A stretch of DNA of 64,000 nucleotides from Zopfochytrium polystomum. Its lineage: Eukaryota; Chytridiomycota; Chytridiomycetes; Chytridiales; Chytridiaceae. The translations under genes were made by a program, and so were the position numbers. This document shows positions 1 to 9,720 of the stretch, piece by piece (position 1 is the first letter of the stretch; each line of letters starts with the position of its first letter). The notes under the pieces are model-generated. The model made no database searches and was not told where the DNA came from. It was given only the letters and a program-made list of their open reading frames with translations. Where the stretch lies: assembly GCA_025765615.1 (NCBI GenBank), contig JAIVFJ010000244.1:1-64000 (forward strand), read 5' to 3'.

Positions 1-572
1 CTTAATCTCGGTCTTTGATCAATTGCAGGAGAGATAGACAAATACAGTAATTAGGCCCGCGGAACTAACTTGCGCCCCAATTAAGCGGGCTGCGTCGAGT
101 GCCGGAAGAAGGCGTGGGTGGTGGACAAGACGCTGTTGTCTGCCCGCTCTGCGTGACTGCAGCGAGCGACCTCGGCGACCACTGAGCCGCGGGGAGAGTT
201 AACGACGCAGAGCCACACGCAAAGTGGCGCGAGCTTCACCGAAAATCCGCGTTGTTCTCCCCGCGCCGGACGCTGAGTCGATTGACTTGGAAACCCCTTC
301 ACCCCCTTCCCCATCCACCTCCTTCCGCCATCCACTCTGCTGGACGAGCGATTCGACCGCGCCAGATTTCGGTGGGAGACGCGTTCCGGTACCAACGAAC
401 CAAGCGCGTTGGAGGTGCTTGGCGGCAACGCACAGACAGGCAGGGTTGGATGAACGGCGCCCCAGCGATCGTGTAAGCGGAGAGGGGTTTGGAGCTGGCC
501 GGAAGGAGGAAGTCCTGCCTTACCTGAGAAATACTAGGTTAATTTTCAAACTTAGCATGTTCGCATTGTAAC
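1..572. other. Left edge, no supported gene
   Basis: Moderately GC-rich DNA with short overlapping open frames on both strands. None shows a recognisable domain or a clear spliced structure. It could hold the end of a gene lying outside the window, but nothing proves it. Confidence 0.4.
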
Positions 573-643
573 GCGTTAGTAGTTTAGTGGCAAAATCGCT
601 GCCTCCCACGCAGCGGCCCCGGGTTCGATTCCCGGCTGACGCA
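573..643 (+). tRNA. tRNA-Gly (anticodon CCC)
   Basis: A 71-nt intronless cloverleaf. The acceptor arms GCGTTAG and CTGACGC pair over 7 bp (one G-T). The anticodon stem GCTGC/GCAGC carries loop CTCCCAC, so the anticodon is CCC and reads GGG. The T arm CGGG-TTCGATT-CCCG forms the B box, and TAGTTTAGTGG is the A box. CCA is not encoded, as usual for eukaryotes. An identical copy lies at 4917-4987 in the same orientation. No clear T-run terminator follows within about 40 nt, so expression is less certain than structure. Confidence 0.96.
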
Positions 644-1393
644 CTCCGGCGGCGATTTCGTAGGTAGTCCACGTCTCGCTTAATCTCCGGATGTTGTCAC
701 TTCAAGAACAAATACGACTCAACAATCGTTCAGTTGTTGGCAAAACCCATTTAGCCGAAGCCCACTCCCAGCCAATGGGTTCCGTCTTTCGAACTCAACG
801 ACTTCTATCTCTCAGAGAAAGAGTTTAGACTTGAGGTATCAGGAGGTAGGCATGACATCATTGTTGCATCACACTGATTTGGCCAGAACTTCCATGGAGT
901 TATGTGTGCAAAGAAGTCAGGTTTCCTGTCAAGCTCCTGTAATCATTCCTATCAAATTGCAAGAGTGAAGCACACTGATGTGGTCAAGACTGGGGATTGA
1001 ATACACCTCTAAGCACTTGCGCAGTGTCAAAGAACTGGAGAAGTGTTGATAACACTAGGAGAGGCTTTCAAACTGGCGAGCGTTTGCTTGGGCAAGTTTA
1101 TCCCAGCCAGTGGACAATGGCAACAAGTGATTTGCATAGTGTAAACAGTTTAATCTGTGAGAGTGAGTGGAAGGTGTGAGCGAGCGAAGCGGAGATGTGT
1201 GTTTGTGGGTGGTCGTCCTCCCCAACTTCCAGAGAAAGAGAAAAACTCTGTTATGAATAATTGATTCATAATGATGATATGCACACTATAATAGTTGTAG
1301 GCACGTGTAACCAGTACAGAGTAAAAACGTCTCCTATATTATCCGCTTGAGCAGAGGAAGAGGAAAACTGTTTGCACCAGGTTCTGTTCTACT
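644..1393. other. Intergenic, nothing recognised
   Basis: AT-richer DNA between the first tRNA-Gly and the Tc1 element. The longest open frame is about 60 codons and resembles nothing known to me. It is probably old mobile-element debris or plain spacer. Confidence 0.4.
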
Positions 1394-1945
1394 TACAGTG
1401 GCTCACAAAATTGTGCCAATGTTTTTTTGTTTCACTGTCCGACGTCCTCCCAAGTGAACAAGCAAAGGTTTCTTCCTGAAATACAGTGTGCTCGCTGAGC
1501 ACGTATATAAAGGAGTGGTTTTTGGTGCAAATCCTTGCCCTGTTGGATTCATCCAGCTCCAGAAAAAATTCATGAAACCCATCCCACTTGGAAAAAAAAA
1601 AAATAATGTCTTAAATCTCCTTGACCAAGGTTGAAAACATTCCGCCTGGACGTCCAAGGAAGCTCTCTTCCCTGCAAAAACATCGATTTGTTCAGCAAAT
1701 TGCTTCTGGAGAAGCTAAAACCGCAGTGCAACTGGCCCAGACGCATGAACAAGACACTGGGGGGACTGTCTCACCTGAGACAGTCAGGCGCTTGTTCTGA
1801 GAGGTCGGTCCCAAAGGTTTATGGAAGAAGAAACAGTGGACCTGACAATAAAACACAAAAACACTTGGCGCAAGTTTGCCCTTCAATATCAAAACTGGAC
1901 AGTTGAGGACTTTAAGTGCGTCATTTTGTTATGAATCACCCTCTG

Positions 1946-2053
1946 GAAACCTCTGGAACCTTCTAGAACATTCCTTCATGGAACCTTCTGGAACCTTCTG
2001 GAACCTTCTAGAACATTCCTTCATGGAACCTTCTGGAACCTTCTGGAACCTTC
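1946..2053 (+). promoter_or_regulatory. Heat-shock element array in the LTR U3 region
   Basis: Reiterated GAAnnTTCnn units in helical phase, for example GAACCTTCTAGAACATTC, form the canonical binding site of heat shock factor trimers. The array is built from a 45-bp unit repeated in tandem (one copy of TTCTAGAACATTCC begins at 1961, the next at 2006). It lies about 110 bp upstream of a consensus TATAAAAG box, a normal promoter distance. Binding by HSF is inferred from the motif only. Confidence 0.8.
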
Positions 2054-2163
2054 TTTGCTTTCCTGACTTGTCTTGTTGTCATTGGTATCATTGGTATCAT
2101 TGTATTACTAATTGCTCTTTCTGGAACTTTCTTTGAGTCTTGACAAGGAACACTCTCAAAAGG

Positions 2164-2171
2164 TATAAAAG
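2164..2171 (+). promoter_or_regulatory. TATA box of the solo LTR
   Basis: TATAAAAG followed by a G-run, placed about 110 bp after the heat-shock-element array and about 110 bp before the LTR 3' end. This is the expected position for an LTR promoter. Confidence 0.75.
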
Positions 2172-2359
2172 GGGGATGGGGGACCTGTCCCATCCCTCAA
2201 GTGAATTATTGTTTCCAATACAATCATCACTCCTCTCAGTTCCTTGTCTGCCTTGTCCTGTCCTGCCCTGTTCCTGACACATTTGGTCAGACAAGTCAAA
2301 GATCAATACGGAGGGATCAGAAGGCATGACGTATCCTTGGAGAATTCCTGAAACGCCAC

Positions 2360-3812
2360 TGTGAGACTACACCGAGGTCTCAGTGATAAAGTCTAGGGAT
2401 TTTATTCGCAAAAACAAGCGTACCTGTCATAAAACCGCAAGGATCGGGACCCCTATTATTGCTCCCGGTTCTTTAGTTTCCAAGGCGTTATCAAAGTGTA
2501 TTTGCGGCTAACCCGTCTTTATTATTGGGCCTGCTTTTACTACTTTTGTCTGAACAGTTTCTGTTGTGCCAGGGTTTTCTCAACATATTTTCTTTTTTCG
2601 GTGACTAACGGAGACTGCCCGACTGCCTAGGGATGGGGTGCCTGACAGGCCGTACCCGAAGCCCGCCTAATTTATTATTTATTTTCGGCACTTGTACATA
2701 CACGCATAGGGTTGGGGGGGACTTAGAGCATTTGTGGTGGATGCTCCAAGTCAGGGGGTTGACTTGTCAATTTTCTCTCTCTCTGTTTTTGGGCCATTTC
2801 TCGTTTTCCTTTTTTCTTCAATCTGATTTCTGTCCATTGGCACCAATACAGAGTCCCTCCAAATCCATCTGGCTCACAAAGGTGAGGGTAGTGAGAGGTG
2901 GTACACACCCGGGAGTGTACATGGTCCCTTCGTGGGGCTCCTCTTAAGGGGCTGTGGGTGGGGAATGCAGCTGGCCCCGCCAGCGACTGTGTGACATTGC
3001 CAGCTCTGTGTTGGAGTGAGGATCCCTGCCGCTTGCCCGCCACGATGACGGTGGTGGTGGTGGTGACGACGACAGTGTCGTTGTCCCCAACCTTCCCGTC
3101 ACCGCGAGGGTGTTGGTGGCTGCGCCTGGTGCAGCCCCCGACACCTGAAAGTTCGATCTACAAGCGCCTGCCTCGGTCCTATTGCTGTGAGGGTGAGATG
3201 TGTGAGTACGAGTGCGATGCGATAAAGCCCGTTGGTCGAGTGGTCGTGCCGACGCAGCCTGGTGGGGTGTGTGTATGATCGCAGATGTTTCTGCGTGCGA
3301 GTTCCCTGCTGGCGACCTTCTGACCCCTACATAGTCGACTCCCTTCTCTCTCTCCCCCGTCGCTGGCGACGACAAGGGCTCCCGCAGCACCGTCCGCGAC
3401 GAGGGGCGCTAGGTCGCGCCCTGTCCGTCCCGTCGCTATTAACCGCTCCTGTTGTATTTGAGATTAGGTTCCTGAGATAAAAACCCCTATTTCCCTCTTC
3501 TCTCTCTTTATTCTGTGGTTGTGTTGCACCCTCAGGAGTGCCCTTCTGTTTCCCCTCGCATCAGTCCGCGGCCACGCAAGTAATCAGTGCACCAGCACCG
3601 ATCCTTCAGAGGATTGTCCCTCTGAATGTTCATTCTTTGTGTTTGAGACCCCTGTTAGACAGACCAGTAGGGATACTTCGTGGACTAGGCAAGTAGTAGG
3701 GTTGAAATACCCCCTGGACAACAGCCCAATAAAGTTAGTTTTAGCCTATTATTTGCTTTCCCTCACTCTAGGGCCCAGATCCCAGGGTCAAAGGATTGAG
3801 TATAGTCTCACA
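2360..3812. mobile_element. 1.45-kb insertion with 10-bp inverted ends
   Basis: The ends are exact inverted copies, TGTGAGACTA at 2360 and TAGTCTCACA at 3803-3812. CCAC directly flanks both sides (2356-2359 and 3813-3816), a 4-bp target-site duplication. It also lies within the Tc1 fragment. It holds an AATAAA signal near 3729 but no convincing protein. TG...CA ends and a 4-bp duplication fit a long solo LTR; perfect 10-bp inverted ends also fit a non-autonomous DNA transposon. I cannot decide between them from one copy. Confidence 0.65.
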
Positions 3813-3819
3813 CCACTTC

Positions 3820-3849
3820 AAGCTTGCCCTGTCCTGCACTGTTCCTGAC
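3820..3849 (+). repeat. Partial second copy of the solo-LTR 3' end
   Basis: CCCTGTCCTGCACTGTTCCTGACA closely matches the last 30 bp of the solo LTR (2250-2279) and stops at the same CTGACA terminus. It lies immediately outside the 1.45-kb insertion and suggests a second, mostly deleted member of the LTR family. Confidence 0.5.
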
Positions 3850-4092
3850 AATCCTTACTCTATGCGAAAGAGATTAAAACATAGATGAACAACTCGGAAC
3901 CTTGGAAGTCAATTGGCGTGAAATACAATTGCGATTCCTCCCTTGACTCACCGCATCAGGAATGAAGATGCCACTCTCGGAGGCCAAAGTTCAATTCAGT
4001 TTCTTCAAAGCATCAAACCATCCTCCCAGAACAAATGTCAAACATTGCAATTTGCTCCATTGTTGCCCTGAAGGTCCTAGTTCCGTTCATCG

Positions 4093-4833
4093 TCACAGTT
4101 GTAAAGTAACTCTCGATTTCCAGGTGATGGTCGAGATGAGGCTGCCAGACTCAATCTCCACACAGAAATGCCGTCTCGGGGTCTGCTGACTGGCTTGTTT
4201 GGCATTGATCAGAAGGTTTCCGAGTTTTAAAGTGTAGGGATTGCCCTGCACAAGCATCCGCTTGCACCCCCCAGTCTCCGTGTTCGAGATCCGGACGGTG
4301 CCGTCCACCAACAGCGAGAAGAATTTGTCCCCATTCGTATTCCAGCCTGACCTGAAGTCGCCAATCGGTTGATCCTCCAAAGTTTGAAGCAACGCGCCTG
4401 TGGCTCCTGTCCCACACTTTTGCTCCCCTGTACGATGCTGAGAAAACAAATGGGCGGACCCAACCAAACTTATTGAAAAGTCCAGCTGTGTGCGCAAGAC
4501 CAGCTTGCATTCACCTGTCGCCGTCGGGATATCCCAGAGTCCCACCAGTGGCCTGTCTAATGATGTGATAAGGATGGCGGTGCTTTGCGTTGACTGCTGC
4601 GTCGAGGAGGTCTGGATCGTGGAACGTGCCCGCACTCGCGAAGGTACAGGTAGAGTTGGTCGATGCGAAAGTCCGATCGCCGCAGGACCGCGTATGAAAG
4701 ACGCCGTGACGATGTAGTCCGAATCGATACATGTGATGACCGCGGTGGGCAGTTTGGGAAACAGTTTCTTCACCGGAATCCCGCTTGTCCACCGTCGCTC
4801 AAGCGTCGGACGGTACTCGTACAGCTTCTTCAC
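4093..4833 (-). CDS. WD-repeat-like protein fragment
   Basis: An uninterrupted 246-codon frame on the minus strand beginning MKKLYEYRPTLERRW. Two stretches resemble WD40 blades: VGLWDIPTATGECKLV (about residues 103-118) and GTVRISNTETGGCKRMLV (about 177-194), each with the structural pattern of a strand followed by a G-x-C/K turn. No full propeller can be counted, so it may be a relic or one exon of a larger gene. It lies between transposon debris and the second tRNA-Gly. Function is not assigned; an F-box/WD or other scaffold protein is only a guess. Confidence 0.35.
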   Translation of the reverse strand: MKKLYEYRPTLERRWTSGIPVKKLFPKLPTAVITCIDSDYIVTASFIRGPAAIGLSHRPTLPVPSRVRARSTIQTSSTQQSTQSTAILITSLDRPLVGLWDIPTATGECKLVLRTQLDFSISLVGSAHLFSQHRTGEQKCGTGATGALLQTLEDQPIGDFRSGWNTNGDKFFSLLVDGTVRISNTETGGCKRMLVQGNPYTLKLGNLLINAKQASQQTPRRHFCVEIESGSLISTITWKSRVTLQL

Positions 4834-4916
4834 GCAACATCGTCGTCGCAGCCGGCTTGCAATCGGCCGGCCCTTTTCACATGAGCTGATGATGAACTTC
4901 AGCTAGACTGTTACAG

Positions 4917-4987
4917 GCGTTAGTAGTTTAGTGGCAAAATCGCTGCCTCCCACGCAGCGGCCCCGGGTTCGATTCCCGGCTGACGCA
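4917..4987 (+). tRNA. tRNA-Gly (anticodon CCC), second copy
   Basis: Identical over all 71 nt to the tRNA-Gly at 573-643, with the same A box, CCC anticodon loop and GGTTCGATTCC B box. Flanks differ except for a base or two. TTTT at about 5047 could serve as Pol III terminator. The two genes are direct repeats bracketing 4.3 kb of nested transposon DNA. Confidence 0.96.
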
Positions 4988-5961
4988 CGGCAAACCGTCG
5001 TTGTGAACCTCTAGAGCTTAATTAGATAAATATTGCCGACAACTAATTTTATACTTCGTTGGTTCTCGCGAAGCGCCTGTGCGTTGGGAGATCTTCCCCA
5101 CGAACTTTCACTGTGGTATAATCGGTCAAGCTGCTCTCAACTGCGAGGAATGCCTCGGAATATTTTTGTACACCTTTCGGACCTCGCGATAGGTGAGGCT
5201 CTTCAATAAAAGAGCTCACCACTGCCACAGTCTCTCTTCACGACCCCTCGTCCCTCACGCCAATTTTCCTTGCGCTGATGAACCATTGGCGTTAATAAAA
5301 ACCGTTCTCTCTTACCCATCGACATCATATTGACAAAAGAAAAGAAGTTTCAGGAAACCCTGGCGGAGGAGATAAGCTCTTTTTCAACAATCCAAGAAAT
5401 AGAGGACAAGCGGGCAATCGTGAATATTGATTGATTTGTTAAACCGAAAGTTTGTCATGGAGAATTGTTTTTTTGTTGCCCTTCCGTTTTTTATTGTTGC
5501 CGAACATTCCAAGTTTATGATTTGGGCACAGTCCAGCGAAACACAACCACATCTGCTGCAACTGCGTCACGAGCATCCCCACGTCGGACGCGAAGCTCAG
5601 TGCATCGTGAAACACCCACCTCAAGGTAGAAAGAAGATTGAAATGTGGGCGGGGGTTACGCCGCAATTGGTGCTTTGGAGACGGAAAAAAAAGAAAAAAA
5701 AAGAAAAAAAGGAATAGGTGCACTGCAGAATTGTGTTGCCGCTGCACGACAGTTGGCTTCTGGAGCTAGCATTCGAGCGGCCTCGGCGTGTCTCTCTCTC
5801 TCTCGCGGCGCCGGCGTGGCTTCGCCTTGGTCAATGCATGCTTCGATCTGCGGCCGCAATGCGCAGGAAGAGAGAAATAAAGAAAATTGGCAAAAAGGGC
5901 AATTTAAAAAAAGTTTCGTACTCAGCCCTCGGACAGCCTTTCCCGCAGCTACCACACCAAT
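4988..5961. other. Intergenic upstream of the Kunitz gene
   Basis: No supported gene. The 5100-5330 stretch has TATAAT-like and AATAAA-like words and could be LTR-derived, but I found no paired ends or target duplication. An A-rich tract (AAAAAAAGAAAA type) lies at 5687-5712. Confidence 0.4.
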
Positions 5962-6821
5962 ATGACCCGCCGCCCTGCCGCTGCCGCCGCCGTCCTCGTC
6001 GTCGTCCCGGCGCTCTTCGCCGTCCTGCTCGCTGTCTCCACCCTCATGTCAACCACCGCCACCACCGCCGCAGCAGCAGTCGCACATCAGGCGTTCATCG
6101 CCCCCGCCCACGCCCAGGCCCTCGCTCTCGGCGCCGCCTCAATCAACCTTCCGGCCGCCGCCGCCGCACCGGCCTCCCAGCCGCTCTCGCCCGCCTGCGC
6201 CGCCGCCGCACCCCCCTCTGCCCCCACGGACCCTACGTGCGGCGGCAAAGCCGCGAGGCTGCGCCGCGCGTACTACTACAACGCCGCCGCCGCCTCGTGC
6301 AACTCGGTCAAGCGGTGCACGGGCGCCGGCGCTGCGACCGGCGGCTTCAGGGTGAGTTTTTTCTTTCATTGTATGGGTAAGATGTCTAAAACCCAAATAC
6401 ACCAACTTCCCCCCCCAAAAAAATCAAACAAAAACACACACACACACACACGCACCACCGCCACAAGTCCCTCGCCGCATGCAAAGCCGCCTGCGTGACG
6501 ACGGCGGGCACCGGCACCACAGCCGCCGCCGCAAAGCCCGCGCAGGGCGTCCATGCAGCCTCAGCGCGGCCTGCCATCGGGCTCACAGGTCTCACTGCCG
6601 GCAGCGGCGCGTGCGCATCGTCGCCGTGCGGCGCTGGCATGGTGTGCGTCGAGGCGCCGTCCTCGTGTTTCATGCCGCCAGTGAGTAGTTGGGAGCTATT
6701 GGGGCGGGGGGGAGCGAGAGCGGGGGCGGTGTGTATCTGAGGGGCGACAAAGAAAAACAAAAAAAGTACTGACCCCACCGTCCGCCCGCAGTGCAAGCAG
6801 TACAAGTGCCGCGCGGCGTGA
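5962..6821 (+). CDS. Secreted Kunitz/BPTI-like cysteine-rich protein
   Basis: Three exons, 5962-6351, 6478-6681 and 6792-6821, all phase 0, with GTGAGT donors. Residues 1-40 form an alanine/valine/leucine-rich signal peptide after MTRRP. Spliced residues about 95-140 match the Kunitz fold: R-x-YYYN, then spaced cysteines, GGF and CKAAC across the first splice (FR|SLAACKAAC). Cysteine spacing is looser than in BPTI (5 rather than 7 residues between Cys3 and Cys4), so inhibition is unproven. A second module has C-x4-C-x-PC-type spacing ending PPCKQYKCRAA. AATAAA at 6943 is a likely poly-A signal. The first intron contains a (CA)n tract next to its acceptor. Confidence 0.75.
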
Positions 6822-7727
6822 TTACCCGTGCCGGAAAAGAACCACACGCAGGTTCGAGCAAGTCGAGGGGCGGTTGATTAGATTGTGTTTTATCGGTTAT
6901 CGGCTTACGGCCCTCGACCCCCCGCAAAAATGTCTTCGATTCAATAAAAAAAAGTCGGTTTGGTTGGAAATCCACCGTATACCACAGTATCTGTCTCGGT
7001 GATGCGACGGGCATTCATAAAAGGAAGAGGCCGGTTGGCTATCCTGGAGAGCGAAAATCGTTCGATGAAGTTGGGGCTCTCCGCTTTTGCGCCGAGCTTA
7101 GGAGGAGCATCGTGTCTCCTCGCGCCCCTTATGATGAGCACAGCATCCGGACCAAGATCATGTCAGTGCCACCAGTTGAGGAGCAAAGCCACGCCTGGGC
7201 TGGGCTGCCGAAATTCGTCCCGCAAAATGTTGTCGTCGCCAGCCACCCCAGCGCGATCCGGATACTTCCTAATCTGCTCCGAAACCGGCGGTTGCCAGCC
7301 TTATTTGTTTTCCTTTCTGGTGCTCTGTTAGGTGTCAATCTGTTCTTTGATTTGATAAGTGAGCAAGAGCTACTCACTGTCACAAGGCCTTTTTCCCATT
7401 AGACCACATGGTGTGCATCACCTGTGCCAATCCTGTCTGCGCGGTGCAGGGAGCGTTATTTTTCAAGGCGGATCCCAATTCGATTGGAACTATCACTGTC
7501 TCAGTTCTGTCAACCCAAGAAATCTTGCCACCTGACTGCAACCCAGTCCAGTGTAATTCAGTCGACACCAGCCCCCCCATTTTATTTGCCAAGAGGTGCA
7601 GATCTGGCATACCCAGCGTATTCATCAGAATGATAGTCAGAAATAAGATGTACCCAGCTCCTGCAAACGAGACTGTGGATGGAATTTCCGGCGTTATTTA
7701 TTTCCACTGCGGGATTGCAGTGTTATT

Positions 7728-7799
7728 GGGGGTATATATCAGTGGTAGATAGCTCGCTTCGCATGCGAGATGCCCAGGGTTCGATCCCCTGTGCCTCCA
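7728..7799 (+). tRNA. tRNA-Ala (anticodon CGC)
   Basis: A 72-nt intronless cloverleaf. Acceptor GGGGGTA pairs with TGCCTCC (two G-T pairs). The anticodon stem CTCGC/GCGAG encloses loop TTCGCAT, so the anticodon CGC reads GCG. B box GGTTCGATCCC is perfect; the A-box region is TATATCAGTGG. CGC is a rare alanine anticodon but fits a GC-rich genome. Confidence 0.93.
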
Positions 7800-8689
7800 C
7801 CACGATGTGGTCATGGTTGGATCTATCTGTGTCATTGCGACTCTGGCTGGCCTGCCGACCGAATGAGCATTTGTACTATACGCTCACAAAGAACTTCTTC
7901 AGAAGAGACTCCCTGACAGCCTAAAAATCTCTCAGTCCACGATCTATGATATTTGGCTCAGGCAGCGCGGACACAGAATTGCAGTTACGCGAGGCCCACA
8001 GATTCCAGGTTTTCACCACCAAGCGGGGTCAAGTGGACCTTGATAATGACCCAAAAGACCTTGAACTTGACTCAAATGATGCACCAGCTTGATTGACAGC
8101 AACAGCAATCAGCAATCAATACTCCTGTTGCCAGAGGCAGCAACAGGCCAACAGCAGAAGGGGCACCCTAAATTCTGCTGCTGCCAGCCTGCCACAGGCA
8201 ATGGTCTGGGTCTCCACAACCCCACAAGACACATCATCCACCGCAGTCCCCATTCTTCAACTTGACAGCCCCTTTCGACCCTAGCCTTGACGCTGTGCAG
8301 ATGACTCAATCCATTCAATCCTTTGCTCAGGAAGGTATCATATTTGTCTCTCTCATAGGTGAAGTATCTGCAGCAAATGGTGCCAGCCAGTGCAGGTTTC
8401 CACTTCTCCACCTGCTTTCCCTCAAACACTTGCAGACGTCAAGGGAGGGAGGCCGGCAGCGCTCAGCTGCAAACTCAAAGCAAGTCGCCCCTCTCATGGC
8501 AAGCCTTCAGCTCAGTTTACTTCTTTACCTTTTGTTCCACTGTCACTTGGAGAAGTTCCTCAGAGCCTTAGGTTTTTTGCTAATGCGGAAAGACAAACAC
8601 AATCGTTGTCCTTGAAGGCAGGCCCGCATTCAGACCCGAATCAAGTCATTTTTTATAAGTCAGAATGATAGTGTCCATTGATCTGACTA
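7800..8689. other. Intergenic, nothing recognised
   Basis: Contains a CAG/CAA-rich stretch near 8100-8170 and several short open frames without domains. I see no gene I can support. Confidence 0.4.
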
Positions 8690-9163
8690 ATTGGGCCAGC
8701 TTTCCTCCTTGAGGAGGCCTGCAAATGGGGCAATCTGCATGTCGAGGACTTTTTGCTGGACCAGGGATGGGAAGGAAGTGCTGACGCCGGGCTGCTGTAC
8801 TTCGCAACACTGGCAGGCTCAGTTCAGATTGTTGAGAGCCATGAGAGTCCGGATGGAAGCGCTGGCGCAATCATGGAGCTGGATAAGAATGACACTGTTG
8901 TGGAACGAAACCCCTTGTTGCTTACGGCCCATCTCGGGCAGACTGAGACGGTGCAAGCGCTTCTTGACTACTGGGCCTGTGTGGACGGCAGGGGCAAAAA
9001 TCAGAAAAATGCATGCGAATCAGGAATGAACGATGTTGTAGAACTGCTGCTGAGAGCTGTCAAGAGCTGCTTGCCACTCGCAAGAGCGCAAAGCATGATT
9101 GTCAACGTTTCTCGAAGGCACTTTCTAAACCACTGCACTACCAGAATTGTCTTCACCTCCTAA
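8690..9163 (+). pseudogene. Ankyrin-repeat relic
   Basis: One open frame reads LEEACKWGNLHVEDFLLDQG, then a second unit with LLYFATLAGSVQIVE, then PLLLTAHLGQTETVQALLDY and NDVVELLLRA. These are degenerate ankyrin units (xLLxAxxxGxxxxVxxLLxxG). No good start codon or upstream effector domain is present, and the sequence is far more diverged than the ankyrin array at 21.5-22.9 kb. It is probably a remnant of an NLR-type or other ankyrin gene. Confidence 0.5.
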
Positions 9164-9418
9164 TTTGATCTGGGCTATTTCGTCGTCAGTGGGTAGCACT
9201 ACTTCACTTTTCACAAATACATCAATTTCAGGTTTGCACGCGACAGCATCACTTTCGTTCCAAAGGGAGTAACGTCGGGCCTGTCTTAAAGAAATCGGTG
9301 CGCCAAGGAAAGGCTCCGACTGCTCGCTCACCGTCGTCCAGCATGCTCGCAGCGCGTCCGTGGCTTCCTCACCCATCAACAGAGGCTTGCCTTGCCACAA
9401 ATGATGCCGGATCGCCAC
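9125..9418 (-). CDS. Hypothetical protein, 97 residues
   Basis: An open frame starting MAIRHHLWQGKPLLMGEEAT with ordinary amino-acid composition and no domain I recognise. It overlaps the 3' end of the ankyrin relic on the other strand. It might be an exon of a larger minus-strand gene; support is weak. Confidence 0.2.
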   Translation of the reverse strand: MAIRHHLWQGKPLLMGEEATDALRACWTTVSEQSEPFLGAPISLRQARRYSLWNESDAVACKPEIDVFVKSEVVLPTDDEIAQIKLGGEDNSGSAVV

Positions 9419-9467
9419 CTCGCGTGCACACGCGCCTATTCATCAAGCGGCATATTCATTATCTTCC

Positions 9468-9483
9468 CCCCCCCCCCCCCCCC
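9468..9483. repeat. Poly-C tract
   Basis: A homopolymer of about 16 C residues in intergenic DNA, a likely site of length error. Confidence 0.85.
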
Positions 9484-9720
9484 TGTCAGCAACTGAGTCA
9501 GAGCATGAATTGGTAGTGTGGCGGGCTAAGACGGCGGGGGCTGTCTTTGCCTTTCTCAGTCGCTAACGCTGCCTTCACTGAATTGAGGCTTGTGCAGCCC
9601 CTTTTTGTTATTGACGCCCTTTCTTCAATCCTTTGGCAAACAACGGCAGTACAAGATGGGTCGTCAGCACGAAAGTGTTCTTTTCGAAATCAAAATCCTT
9701 CGGAACCGAGAGTTTCTTCG

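Larger units (their letters stand above)
1927..2279 (+). mobile_element. Solo LTR (353 bp) inside the Tc1 transposase
   Basis: Starts TGTTATGAAT and ends GTTCCTGACA, the TG...CA ends of an LTR, and is flanked by a perfect 5-bp target-site duplication CATTT (1922-1926 and 2280-2284). Deleting the LTR and one CATTT rejoins the interrupted transposase frame exactly, which proves insertion. No internal retrotransposon region remains, so it is a solo LTR left by recombination. It contains a heat-shock-element array (1946-2053) and a TATAAAAG box (2164-2171). A related 3' end sits at 3820-3849. Orientation is set by the TATA box and array order. Confidence 0.9.
1394..2359 (+). mobile_element. Tc1/mariner-type element, 5' part, truncated
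   Basis: The left end at 1394 reads TACAGTGGCTCACAAAATTG, the typical TA-CAGTG terminus of Tc1-like transposons. A TATATAAAGG box lies near 1505, and a decayed transposase frame follows from about 1570. The element is interrupted by a solo LTR at 1927-2279 and is cut at 2359 by a second insertion (2360-3812). I found no matching right terminal repeat and no DDE catalytic C-terminal half, so this is a dead 5' fragment. The two nested insertions show it is the oldest of the three. Confidence 0.8.
1571..2359 (+). pseudogene. Tc1-type transposase fragment
   Basis: Frame-shifted but readable. An N-terminal helix-turn-helix half contains RPRKLSSLQKHRFVQQIASG and later VSPETVRRLF, both typical of Tc1 paired-like DNA-binding domains. 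Then follows TWRKFALQYQNWTVEDFK, the conserved block just before the first catalytic aspartate. The text is broken by the solo LTR at 1927-2279 and resumes at 2281 with IWSDKSKINTEGS, matching the family VIWSDE-KIN motif. Everything beyond the following YPWRIPETP stretch is missing. Frame changes near 1800 show it cannot encode an active enzyme. Confidence 0.8.

Noticed and set aside
1946..2053. Direct repeats that might be a CRISPR-like array
   Set aside because: No unique spacers; the 45-bp units are heat-shock elements in an LTR of a eukaryote.
3225..3260. A tRNA-like A box (TGGTCGAGTGG)
   Set aside because: No B box or cloverleaf follows at the right distance.
5040..5335. A solo LTR with TATA-like and AATAAA-like words
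   Set aside because: No matching ends and no target-site duplication could be found.
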